NCBI GenBank assembly: GCA_015662935.1
Contig: DQTF01000009.1
Coordinates: forward strand, 1-17,868
DNA length: 17,868 bases
Direction of reading: 5' to 3'
Source of the DNA: Crocinitomicaceae bacterium
Lineage (GTDB): Bacteria > Bacteroidota > Bacteroidia > Flavobacteriales_D > Crocinitomicaceae
In this document: positions 1 to 6,610 of the stretch, piece after piece
Layout: each line of letters begins with the position of its first letter
Numbering within the stretch: position 1 is the stretch's first letter
The notes under the pieces: model-generated
Told to the model about the DNA's origin: nothing
The model's input: only the letters and a program-made list of their open reading frames with translations
Databases searched by the model: none
Translations under genes and position numbers: made by a program

Positions 1-873
1 ATCTTCATCTTGAAGTTTAGTTGCATAGATATCACCAATCTCATCTGTGTTAGGAAGGTTATTATACGTCGGTGTATTCTTAGCTGCAGTTAATATCTCA
101 CCTTGAGAAGTTGTTGACATGAAAGCAAAAACTTTTATAGCTCCATTCTCAACATCAAAACCATTAAAAGCATTCGGTAAAGTAATCGTGTGATTAATGA
201 TTCCTGTTGCACCTATCCCGGTAGTGTTAATAACCTCTCCCCATGTTCCGTTTACCATATCTCTAAAGCAGTGATCAAAATCATATAAATCTTCAGAAGC
301 CATATAATATTGACTCGGATTTATATTTAATGGATCAATTTGCATTGCTGGAATATCATCTTGATAATACCCAATGTGTAAATAATTCGTTGCATTCGCT
401 TCTGCTGCCGTGTAATAATATTCAACTGATACGTTAAGTTGACCAGTTGTAACATCGATATCAGATACAAGATAAAGATTTACTGGCGAAATTTGTGATT
501 GGATCGCATTTACTTTAGAAATCCAAGTTCCTCTACCAACACCTAGATTTCCTGGCGCTCTACTTACGGTTCCATTTGGATACCCTTGAGAATCGTACGG
601 TCCGGCAATCGTATTTCCAGTAGGTGTTTGTAATGACCCTCCAAATATTGGGTCTGTCCCTGAAAAACTACCTGTTTGAATTTTTAATGAAACGGCACCT
701 GTTGCTGAAATTTGATCCGCGATCTTATGTCCATCTGGGCAATACGTACAGTAATTTCCAGTATATTCTTCTAGAACTGCAACCTTATTAGAAGGTGTTG
801 TTGACACGTTGACCTGTGCGCTTAATGATAGAACAGAGAATAAAGCTGTTCCGCTTAGTAAAAGTTTTTTCAT
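1..873 (-). CDS. Omp28-like secreted protein (C-terminus cut by window edge)
   Basis: An open frame of 291 codons reads on the minus strand from ATG at 873 to the window edge with no stop, so the C-terminus is missing. The N-terminus is a typical signal peptide (MKKLLLSGTALFSVLSLSAQ, cleavage likely near residue 19-20). It is followed by VAVLEEYTGNYCTYCPDGH, a thioredoxin-fold-like segment with C42-x-x-C45 that is the hallmark of the Omp28 family of Bacteroidetes. The rest is rich in Asn, Thr, Gly and Tyr, as expected for an exported beta-rich protein. Members are outer-membrane or secreted, and many carry a C-terminal type IX sorting domain, which would lie outside the window. The biochemical role of the family is not established. 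The gene is 97 bp downstream of hemD on the same strand and probably has its own promoter. Confidence 0.8.
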   Translation of the reverse strand, partial: MKKLLLSGTALFSVLSLSAQVNVSTTPSNKVAVLEEYTGNYCTYCPDGHKIADQISATGAVSLKIQTGSFSGTDPIFGGSLQTPTGNTIAGPYDSQGYPNGTVSRAPGNLGVGRGTWISKVNAIQSQISPVNLYLVSDIDVTTGQLNVSVEYYYTAAEANATNYLHIGYYQDDIPAMQIDPLNINPSQYYMASEDLYDFDHCFRDMVNGTWGEVINTTGIGATGIINHTITLPNAFNGFDVENGAIKVFAFMSTTSQGEILTAAKNTPTYNNLPNTDEIGDIYATKLQDED

Positions 874-896
874 GATATCTATTTTAGTTTCTTTTG

Positions 897-904
897 TAAA
901 ACTA
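897..904 (-). promoter_or_regulatory. Possible -7 promoter element for the Omp28-like gene
   Basis: On the minus strand TAGTTTTA matches the Bacteroidetes -7 consensus TAnnTTTG at all but the last base. A GTTG lies about 20 bp further upstream as a possible -33 element. The site is 24 bp before the ATG at 873. The region is AT-rich, so a chance match is quite possible. Confidence 0.3.
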
Positions 905-970
905 GAATAAAAACACTTTAACTTCAACTGATTCTTTTAGTAAATCGCTTTATTATTGGATTGCTAACGC

Positions 971-1711
971 TTACTTCTTTGTTTTTACAAAATTTTCTAT
1001 TGCTCCAGTCATTGAAGGAGCATTAGGTTGAGGAGCGTGTAGATCTAAACGAAGCTTGTTTTTCACTATTGCATTAGCAGTTGTTGGACCAAATGCAGCT
1101 ATAACTGTTTTGTTTTGTTTAAAACCAGGAAAATTCTTTAGTAATGATTCTATTCCTCCGGGACTATAAAAAACGAGCATGTCGTAAGAAACACTTTCTA
1201 AATCAGATAAATCCGAAGCAACCGTTCTATATAAAACAGCCTTTGAATAATTGATTCCGTTATCCTCTAAAGTTGTTGGTATTCTATCTCTTAAAATATC
1301 TGTACAAGGAAGTAAAAATGTCTCTTTTTTATGCTTCTTTAATGTATCAATAAGATCTGTAATTGTTTGTCTGCCATGAAAAATTTTTCTTTTTCTATAT
1401 GCGACATACTTTTGAAGGTAATAAGCAATGGCTTCAGAAATACAAAAGTACTTCATGCTGTCTGGAACTTCAAATCTCATTTCTTCAGCAATTCTGAAAT
1501 AATGATCAATTGCAGTTTTAGAGGTTAAAATAACTGCCGTATGCTTAGAAAGGTCTATTTTTTGTGTTCTAAATTCTTGAGCATCTACTCCTTCTACATG
1601 AATAAAACTTCTGAAGTCAATCTTGAGATTGTACTTTTTAGCTAAATCAAAATAGGGTGATTTAGCATCTGAAGGTTTCGGTTGAGAAACTAATATTGTT
1701 TTAATACTCAT
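971..1711 (-). CDS. hemD: Uroporphyrinogen-III synthase
   Basis: This 246-residue protein has the usual length for the HemD family. HemD cyclises hydroxymethylbilane, with inversion of ring D, to uroporphyrinogen III in cytoplasmic haem and sirohaem synthesis. It has the characteristic low-conservation two-lobe layout. Recognisable segments are the N-terminal TILVSQP strand, VILTSKTAIDHYF near residues 60-72, the mid segment FLLPCTDILRDRIPTTLEDNG, VFYSPGGIESLL (the conserved S-P/A-x-G-V-x-x-F/L region), and AFGPTTANAI near the C-terminus. The family diverges strongly in sequence, so the call rests on these motifs plus context. The upstream DUF4271 gene ends 30 bp before this start, and that pairing is common in Bacteroidetes, suggesting one transcript. 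The ATG at 1711 is the only sensible start before the first conserved strand. Confidence 0.85.
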   Translation of the reverse strand: MSIKTILVSQPKPSDAKSPYFDLAKKYNLKIDFRSFIHVEGVDAQEFRTQKIDLSKHTAVILTSKTAIDHYFRIAEEMRFEVPDSMKYFCISEAIAYYLQKYVAYRKRKIFHGRQTITDLIDTLKKHKKETFLLPCTDILRDRIPTTLEDNGINYSKAVLYRTVASDLSDLESVSYDMLVFYSPGGIESLLKNFPGFKQNKTVIAAFGPTTANAIVKNKLRLDLHAPQPNAPSMTGAIENFVKTKK

Positions 1712-1741
1712 GTAGTTTTCGTTTTAATTAATAATACCTAA

Positions 1742-2443
1742 TTAAACTTGAAACTCTATTTTAAAAATAGTGAACCCTATTAATAATGGAAGAATTTCGA
1801 GGGTGCAAAAGTACAAAATAATATAATACCATGAAACTCTTTCAGTTAAAACATAGAAAAGGCCTTTCAATGTTCTTAGTAAAAACTCAAAAACTAGCAC
1901 TATGATTAACCAATCATACAGATCATTTACATTGAAAGGTGTTAAAATCCATAGTAATCCTAAAATGAAAAACAGAATAGATAACAATTCCGCACTAAAA
2001 ACTTTGAAATAAGCCATTCTCCTAAACACCGAAGGCTCACCAACTAAAAGGTTTGTTAAACCTATGCTTAATAAGGAAATCAATAAAAAAGCCAACGGAG
2101 TAACGAAGATAAAGAATATTGTTGGAGTTGTTAACCCCCAATTAGATTCAATAAGAACAAACAACAGAATACTAAAGGTTAGCCAATAGTTAATTAATTG
2201 AATAAAAGTGTGCAATTGAAGAACAGGATAATTTTCACTGACAAACTGAGGCAAGGTTCTCATTTTAATGTTTGCAAAAATCAAAGATCGAAAAACATCC
2301 GTTTTCAACAGTTTGGTTATCGAAAACAAAACAAAAGACAAAAACAACGCATATGCAATGATTTCTGAGGAAGACTCATCACGTAAAGTCAATGCATTTG
2401 GAACAGCATCAAGTAATATAGATAAAGGGTGAGAAATACTCAT
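1742..2443 (-). CDS. DUF4271 multi-pass membrane protein
   Basis: This 233-residue very hydrophobic protein has about six membrane-spanning stretches. Examples are IIAYALFLSFVLFSITKLL (about 28-46), a segment near 90-105, TIFFIFVTPLAFLLISLLSI, a segment around 150-165, and WLIIVLVFEFLLRTL. The length, the RSLIFANIKMR segment after the first helix, the SWYYIILYFCTLEILPLL ending and the position directly upstream of hemD match the DUF4271 family of Bacteroidetes, whose function is unknown. It lies 30 bp upstream of hemD and is likely cotranscribed with it, which hints at a role near haem synthesis or the envelope, but this is inference. Its promoter region is shared, divergently, with the acyl-CoA dehydrogenase gene. 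Confidence 0.75.
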   Translation of the reverse strand: MSISHPLSILLDAVPNALTLRDESSSEIIAYALFLSFVLFSITKLLKTDVFRSLIFANIKMRTLPQFVSENYPVLQLHTFIQLINYWLTFSILLFVLIESNWGLTTPTIFFIFVTPLAFLLISLLSIGLTNLLVGEPSVFRRMAYFKVFSAELLSILFFILGLLWILTPFNVNDLYDWLIIVLVFEFLLRTLKGLFYVLTERVSWYYIILYFCTLEILPLLIGFTIFKIEFQV

Positions 2444-2467
2444 TCAATTTTGTTGTGTCTAAGATAG

Positions 2468-2475
2468 CAAAGATA
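2468..2475 (-). promoter_or_regulatory. -7 promoter element (DUF4271-hemD)
   Basis: On the minus strand TATCTTTG is an exact match to the Bacteroidetes -7 consensus TAnnTTTG, 24 bp upstream of the ATG at 2443. No TTTG is seen at the expected 19-bp spacing upstream, so the call rests on the -7 element and its position alone. Confidence 0.4.
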
Positions 2476-2519
2476 AAATTGAATTCGAATATTTTTATCT
2501 CCAAGAGAGAAAATATACT

Positions 2520-2527
2520 TAAATTTG
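2520..2527 (+). promoter_or_regulatory. -7 promoter element (acyl-CoA dehydrogenase)
   Basis: TAAATTTG matches TAnnTTTG exactly and lies 19 bp before the ATG at 2547, implying a very short leader. A TTTT stretch at 2493-2496 is somewhat too far upstream (23 bp) for a standard -33 element. This 103-bp intergenic region therefore holds exact -7 elements facing both ways. Confidence 0.4.
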
Positions 2528-2546
2528 TTTTTATAAAAAAAAGAAT

Positions 2547-3746
2547 ATGAGAACTGATTTATATACACATCCTGATTATTACAACATGGATGACTTACTT
2601 TCAGAAGAACACAAGCTTGTTAGAGATGCAGCTAGAGCTTGGGTAAAGAAAGAGGTGTCACCAATTATTGATGAGCATTACGAAAATGCAACTTTTCCAA
2701 GCCATATCTTACCTGGATTAGGTGAAATTGGTGCTTTTGGTCCATACATTCCAACAGAATATGGTGGTCCTGGGTTAGATCAAATTTCTTATGGTTTAAT
2801 TATGCAAGAATTGGAACGTTGTGATTCTGGGTTACGTTCAACAGCGTCTGTTCAAAGTTCTTTAGTGATGTACCCTATTTGGAAGTACGGTTCTGAAGAG
2901 CAAAAGCAAAAATATTTACCCAAATTAGGTACAGGTGAAATGATTGGTTGTTTTGGACTGACAGAGCCTGATCACGGTTCAAACCCAGGAGGAATGTTGT
3001 CTAATTTCAAAGATGCCGGAGACCATGTTATTTTGAATGGAGCAAAAATGTGGATTTCTAACGCGCCTTTTGCTGACATCGCTGTTGTTTGGGCTAAAGA
3101 CGAGTCAGGAAGAATTCACGGTTTAATCGTGGAAAGAGGGATGGAAGGATTTTCTACTCCAGAAATGCACGGAAAACTTTCTTTGAGAGCTTCTACGACA
3201 GGTGAGTTGATTTTTGTAGATGTAAAAGTACCGAAAGCAAATATTTTACCTAATAAATCTGGATTAGGAGCACCACTTGGTTGCCTTGACTCTGCAAGGT
3301 TTGGAATTGCTTGGGGAGCATTAGGTGCTGCTATGGATTGTTACGATCAAGCATTAAGGTACTCTAAAGAAAGAACACAATTTGGCATTCCAATTGGAGG
3401 CTTTCAGTTGATTCAAAAGAAATTAGCAGAAATGATTACTGAAATCACAAAAGCTCAGTTATTAACTTTCCGTTTAGGTCAATTGAGAAATGAAGGAAAA
3501 GCAACATCAGCACAAATCTCAATGGCGAAAAGAAACAATGTGGAAATTGCCTTGGACATCGCAAGAGAAGCCAGACAAATTCATGGAGCAATGGGTATTA
3601 CAAGTGAATACTCTATTATGCGACACATGGCGAATTTAGAGTCTGTTTTAACGTATGAAGGAACGCATGACATTCACTTGTTAATTACAGGTATGGATGT
3701 AACTGGAATTCCTGCTTTTACTAGAGAAATGCCTAATAATAAATGA
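2547..3746 (+). CDS. Glutaryl-CoA dehydrogenase-type acyl-CoA dehydrogenase
   Basis: This 399-residue protein is a full-length acyl-CoA dehydrogenase: helical N-terminal domain about 15-130, beta domain 135-235, helical C-terminal domain to the end. GLRSTASVQSSLVM (about 96-109) closely resembles the glutaryl-CoA dehydrogenase signature, where Arg (here R97) and Ser (S101) contact the substrate carboxylate. CFGLTEPDHGSNP is the FAD/substrate-binding segment. YEGTHDIH carries the catalytic base Glu, near residue 371. The family oxidises glutaryl-CoA and decarboxylates it to crotonyl-CoA in lysine, hydroxylysine and tryptophan breakdown, passing electrons to ETF. I see no other gene of that pathway nearby, so glutaryl-CoA specificity is inferred from motifs alone. 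It stands as a single gene and converges on the Lrp-family gene with a 45-bp gap. Confidence 0.85.
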   Translation: MRTDLYTHPDYYNMDDLLSEEHKLVRDAARAWVKKEVSPIIDEHYENATFPSHILPGLGEIGAFGPYIPTEYGGPGLDQISYGLIMQELERCDSGLRSTASVQSSLVMYPIWKYGSEEQKQKYLPKLGTGEMIGCFGLTEPDHGSNPGGMLSNFKDAGDHVILNGAKMWISNAPFADIAVVWAKDESGRIHGLIVERGMEGFSTPEMHGKLSLRASTTGELIFVDVKVPKANILPNKSGLGAPLGCLDSARFGIAWGALGAAMDCYDQALRYSKERTQFGIPIGGFQLIQKKLAEMITEITKAQLLTFRLGQLRNEGKATSAQISMAKRNNVEIALDIAREARQIHGAMGITSEYSIMRHMANLESVLTYEGTHDIHLLITGMDVTGIPAFTREMPNNK

Positions 3747-3791
3747 TTTCGTAAGAAGTACTTACAATAACTATTCTTTGTGCCCTTCTAG

Positions 3792-4238
3792 TTATTCCTT
3801 TATTGCACTCATTACAAAAGAGCTTTGTACGTTTCCTATATAGGAAATGCAAGTTAGTTTATATCTTAGAAAGTTTTCATACTCCTCCATATCATGAACT
3901 TCTACCAATAAACTATAGTCATAATCTCCTGCAATATGATAACATGATGCCACTTCTTCTAACGTAACAACCTCCTTCTCAAACACCTCTAATAGCTCAA
4001 GGTTATGCTCCTTCAGTGAAACCTGGCAAAATACCTGTAGGTTCTTTCCAATTTTTGATTTCTCCAACCGAACAGAATAGCCTATAATAACCCCCGTTCT
4101 TTCTAGTCGTTTTATTCGCTCATAAGTTGGAGTAATAGTCAGTCCTACTTGCTCAGCAATGGACTTGTTTCCTTGCTTCGAGTTCTCTTTAAGGAGCTCG
4201 ATAATTGCTAAATCAATCGCATCTAATTTTTCTTCCAT
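3792..4238 (-). CDS. Lrp/AsnC family transcriptional regulator
   Basis: This 148-residue protein has the standard Lrp/AsnC size and layout. The N-terminal winged helix-turn-helix runs from about residue 6 to 60 and includes LDAIDLAIIELLKENSKQGN and the recognition region SIAEQVGLTITPTYERIKRL, followed by ERTGVIIGYSVRL. The C-terminal RAM effector-binding and oligomerisation domain runs from about 65 to 145 and contains CYHIAGDYDYSLLVEVHDMEEYENFL. It is divergent from the PLP lyase at 4362, with 123 bp between the two starts. In this family, a regulator divergent from an amino-acid catabolic gene usually controls that gene in response to an amino acid. Control of the sulfur amino-acid enzyme next door is therefore the simplest hypothesis. 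Confidence 0.9.
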   Translation of the reverse strand: MEEKLDAIDLAIIELLKENSKQGNKSIAEQVGLTITPTYERIKRLERTGVIIGYSVRLEKSKIGKNLQVFCQVSLKEHNLELLEVFEKEVVTLEEVASCYHIAGDYDYSLLVEVHDMEEYENFLRYKLTCISYIGNVQSSFVMSAIKE

Positions 4239-4285
4239 TAGAATAATTTTCTGGTTACAGTCTATAAATATCGTTAAAAGTAAAT

Positions 4286-4311
4286 TATAATACTGCTAAT
4301 ATAGTAAAATA
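4286..4311. promoter_or_regulatory. Candidate Lrp-family operator between divergent genes
   Basis: An imperfect palindrome has arms TATAATACT (4286-4294) and AGTAAAATA (4303-4311), pairing at 7 of 9 positions around an 8-bp centre. Its centre (about 4298) is almost equidistant from the two divergent starts at 4238 and 4362. Lrp-family sites are typically degenerate AT-rich palindromes placed like this. Because the whole region is AT-rich, the match is only suggestive. Confidence 0.35.
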
Positions 4312-4361
4312 CAGAATAATAAACTGCTTTTTATTATAGATATAGTTTTTATGTAATTTTA

Positions 4362-5651
4362 ATGAAAACTAAAATAATGGATTACAAAAAACTACAACCC
4401 GAAAGTTTAATGATGAGCTACGGTTATAAACCGTCCTTGTCGGAGGGGGCAATAAAATGCCCGATTTTTCAAACATCCACCTTTGTTTTTAACAATGCCA
4501 TGGAGGGTAAGCGCTTTTTTGAGGTCGCCTATGGAATTCGTGAGCAAGAGAAAGACGAAGAGTTGGGCCTCATTTATTCTCGATTAAACAATCCAGATTT
4601 AGAAATTTTAGAAAATCGACTGTGTCTTTGGGACAAAGCAGAGGATTGCGCTGTATTTGAAAGCGGAATGTCAGCTATCACAACTGCTATGCTTGAATTT
4701 ATGGAGCCGGGCGATTTACTTTTGTACAGCAGGCCAGTATATGGTGGAACCGACCATTTCATTCATAACTTTTTAAAGAAACTAAACATTGAAAGTGTTG
4801 GTTTTTTAGCCAATGAGTCAAAAGAAGAAATTATTAAGCGCATTGAGGAGTCTGGACGAGCGGATAGGCTTGCAATGATTCATATTGAAACACCGGCAAA
4901 TCCGACCAATGCACTGATTGATATAGAAATGTGTGCAGAAATTAAAGCCCATTTTGAGACGGGAGAAAAGCAAATCGTTCTTTCTGTTGACAATACCTAC
5001 ATGGGGCCGCTATGGCAGCATCCTCTAAAACATGGAGCTGATTTGGTTCTTTATTCTGCGACCAAATACATTGGTGGTCATTCTGATGTAATTGCAGGAG
5101 CCTGCCTAGGTAGCAAAGAATTAATGGGGAGAATAAAAGGACTTCGTACATTCTTAGGAAATATGACGGGTCCTTGGACGGGTTGGCTGTTGATGAGAAG
5201 TCTAGAAACATTGAAAGTTAGAATGGATCAGCAAGCAAAGAACGCGGAAGAAGTTGCAGAATTCTTAAATAATCATCCGAAGGTAGAGGCCGTTTATTAT
5301 TTAGGCAATACTGCGAAGAATGGAACCGATGCCGACAAGGCTATCATCAAACGGCAGTTTAAATCTTACGGAGCAATGATTGCTTTCGACATCGTAGGAG
5401 GAGAAAAAGAGGCTTTTGCATTCTTGGATAGTTTACAATTGATAAAACTAGCCGTTTCATTAGGAGGAACGGAGAGTTTAGCAGAACACCCGCAAACAAT
5501 GACCCATGCAGATGTTGATGCTGAGGATAAAGTAGTGATGAATATTACCGAAAAATTAGTGCGGCTAAGTATTGGCGTAGAGAACTATAAGGATATTATT
5601 GCAGATATAGAACAAGCGTTAAAATTGACAATTAATCACAGACTATCTTAG
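4362..5651 (+). CDS. PLP-dependent cystathionine gamma-synthase/methionine gamma-lyase family enzyme
   Basis: This 429-residue protein belongs to the Cys/Met-metabolism PLP family (fold type I). Visible motifs are YSRLNNP with Y72 and R74, which bind PLP phosphate of the partner subunit, the ESGMSAI loop, SVDNTYMGP with the ring-contacting Asp, and YSATKYIGGHSD with K235 as the Schiff-base lysine. The segment LAVSLGGTESLAEHP is the conserved substrate-binding region. At the position of the methionine gamma-lyase cysteine (C116 in Pseudomonas putida) this protein has G129 (PVYGGTDHF), so the exact reaction is uncertain. It could be a lyase or a synthase acting on methionine, cystathionine or O-acyl-homoserine. 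An acidic insert (about 55-68) precedes the YSR motif. An alternative start is the ATG at 4377. The divergent Lrp gene suggests amino-acid-responsive control, which favours a catabolic role. Confidence 0.85.
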   Translation: MKTKIMDYKKLQPESLMMSYGYKPSLSEGAIKCPIFQTSTFVFNNAMEGKRFFEVAYGIREQEKDEELGLIYSRLNNPDLEILENRLCLWDKAEDCAVFESGMSAITTAMLEFMEPGDLLLYSRPVYGGTDHFIHNFLKKLNIESVGFLANESKEEIIKRIEESGRADRLAMIHIETPANPTNALIDIEMCAEIKAHFETGEKQIVLSVDNTYMGPLWQHPLKHGADLVLYSATKYIGGHSDVIAGACLGSKELMGRIKGLRTFLGNMTGPWTGWLLMRSLETLKVRMDQQAKNAEEVAEFLNNHPKVEAVYYLGNTAKNGTDADKAIIKRQFKSYGAMIAFDIVGGEKEAFAFLDSLQLIKLAVSLGGTESLAEHPQTMTHADVDAEDKVVMNITEKLVRLSIGVENYKDIIADIEQALKLTINHRLS

Positions 5652-5665
5652 GTTAATTATTACTT

Positions 5666-5699
5666 TTGATTCACTACATTGGCGAGAGTCAATTATTTT
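5666..5699 (+). terminator. Weak candidate terminator after the PLP enzyme
   Basis: TTGATTC (5666-5672) can pair with GAGTCAA (5686-5692), including one G-T pair, around a 13-nt loop. A T-rich run follows. The stem is short and poor in G and C, so function is doubtful. Confidence 0.25.
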
Positions 5700-5717
5700 T
5701 TATCAAAATGACGTGAA

Positions 5718-6106
5718 ATGAAAAAAGGAATTTTTTACTCTACATTTACATTCTTATCTCTTACAATCATGTCGTGTGGGTTTGATGCTGCGACAACAAA
5801 AACGGCCAATGAGGTGGTTGAAAAAACAAACAAAGCAATTGTTGATGTAGAAAAAGGATTGATTCTTTTTACAGAAAACGGATGCGTTGCTTGCCACCAA
5901 GTGAATGCTAAAATGATTGGTCCATCTTTAGTAGATATTGCTAAAGGGATGGTGACAAAGCTGCTTTAGTTAGCTTCTTAAATGGCGAATCAAAGCTAAT
6001 TATAGAGCCTGAACAAGAAGCACTAATGACCGCTCAAGTAGAGGTAACTAAAAAAATGTCTGAGGAGGAAAGAGTTTCATTAGCCGAGTTTATCTTAAGT
6101 CATTAG
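5718..6106 (+). pseudogene. Small c-type cytochrome lipoprotein, frameshifted
   Basis: The first frame runs from ATG 5718 to a TAG at 5967-5969. It encodes a lipoprotein signal (LTIMSC, lipid Cys20), a Thr/Lys/Val-rich linker and a haem c motif CVACH at 56-60, then IGPSLVDIAKG. After GGG at 5946-5948 the family-like sequence continues in the -1 frame: DGDKAALVSFLNGES, then ALMTAQVEVTKKMSEEE, ending at TAG 6104-6106. Its LMTAQ methionine is the likely distal haem ligand. Restoring one base near 5943-5949 gives a 129-residue mono-haem cytochrome c of ordinary size with no internal stop. A haem-binding, outward-facing electron carrier is the expected intact product. The shift could be a real mutation or a sequencing error in AAAGGG. 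No canonical programmed-frameshift heptamer is in phase. Confidence 0.8.
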
Positions 6107-6123
6107 GAAATCTAGAAAAAATT

Positions 6124-6159
6124 AAAAGCCGAATGTTATAGAGCATTCGGCTTTTTTTT
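6124..6159 (+). terminator. Strong intrinsic terminator
   Basis: The arms AAAAGCCGAATG (6124-6135) and CATTCGGCTTTT (6144-6155) pair perfectly over 12 bp around an 8-nt loop, and the T run extends to 6159. It starts 18 bp after the restored cytochrome stop at 6106 and not just after the premature stop at 5969. This supports the longer reading frame as the original gene. Confidence 0.9.
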
Positions 6160-6341
6160 CATCTGCACTGCTCGCCCGTCTCGTTTTTAACACATTAATA
6201 GTGCGTCCGTTGTCAATTTAGGGTTGTTTTGCACGATCTATATTCACCTTAGTTCGTTGATAATCAGTATTTACTCATTTGTACATCGATTTCTCACTTT
6301 TAATGGCGTAAATTATACACGGTAACTAAAAGCTAAATAAA
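6160..6341. other. Intergenic region with no recognised gene
   Basis: About 180 bp lie between the terminator and the 64-codon gene. I see no RNA gene, repeat or exact TAnnTTTG element. A TTTG at 6278-6281 could be a -33 element for the downstream small gene, but the sequence 19 bp further on (TAATGGCG) matches the -7 consensus poorly. Confidence 0.5.
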
Positions 6342-6536
6342 ATGGAAGAAGAAAATCAAAAAAAGAATCCAGTACTTATTTTGGCAGGAATTGACAAAAA
6401 ATGGGTGCGGTCTGAAAGCGGAAAATGGGTGGATGAAGCCACATTGTTCGTAGAAAAAACAATCAACGACGATAGTTCACTTGAGACATTAGAAGGGAGT
6501 CAACCATCGAAAAAACGTTGGTGGAAATTTTGGTAA
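6342..6536 (+). CDS. Small hypothetical protein with aromatic, basic C-terminus
   Basis: I do not recognise this 64-residue protein. The N-terminus is charged (MEEENQKKNP). A middle segment PVLILAGIDKKWVRSESGKW is followed by an acidic Asp/Ser/Glu stretch, and the end is KKRWWKFW, a basic-aromatic octapeptide. There is no signal peptide or transmembrane helix. The C-terminal octapeptide could dock on membrane lipids or on a protein partner, but that is speculation. The gene stands alone between the cytochrome terminator and the convergent recJ gene. Coding is supported by an ATG after an AT-rich leader, sensible composition and an abrupt change at the stop. With only 64 codons, coding status is likely but not certain. 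Confidence 0.6.
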   Translation: MEEENQKKNPVLILAGIDKKWVRSESGKWVDEATLFVEKTINDDSSLETLEGSQPSKKRWWKFW

Positions 6537-6610
6537 TCCAAATTCACAGCGGTCGAATAACTAAAAACGCCTTTTTCTCTATACAAAGAGGTGGCTTCGC
6601 ATGGAAAAAT

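Noticed and set aside
3747..3791. Small hairpins (GTAAG/CTTAC and AACTA/TAGTT) between convergent genes
   Set aside because: Stems are only 5 bp without a T tract, so they are expected by chance.
4942..5211. Minus-strand open frame inside the PLP enzyme
   Set aside because: It overlaps the catalytic core of a clear enzyme, and the translated product shows no family features.
5940..5956. Programmed -1 frameshifting in the cytochrome gene
   Set aside because: The in-phase codons AAA-GGG do not form an X-XXY-YYZ slippery heptamer, and I saw no downstream stem-loop. Mutation or sequencing error is simpler.
6537..6610. Possible terminator after recJ (GCC...GGC with a CTCT/AGAG inner stem and a T run, minus strand)
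   Set aside because: The stem is interrupted and short. It is plausible but not strong enough to annotate.
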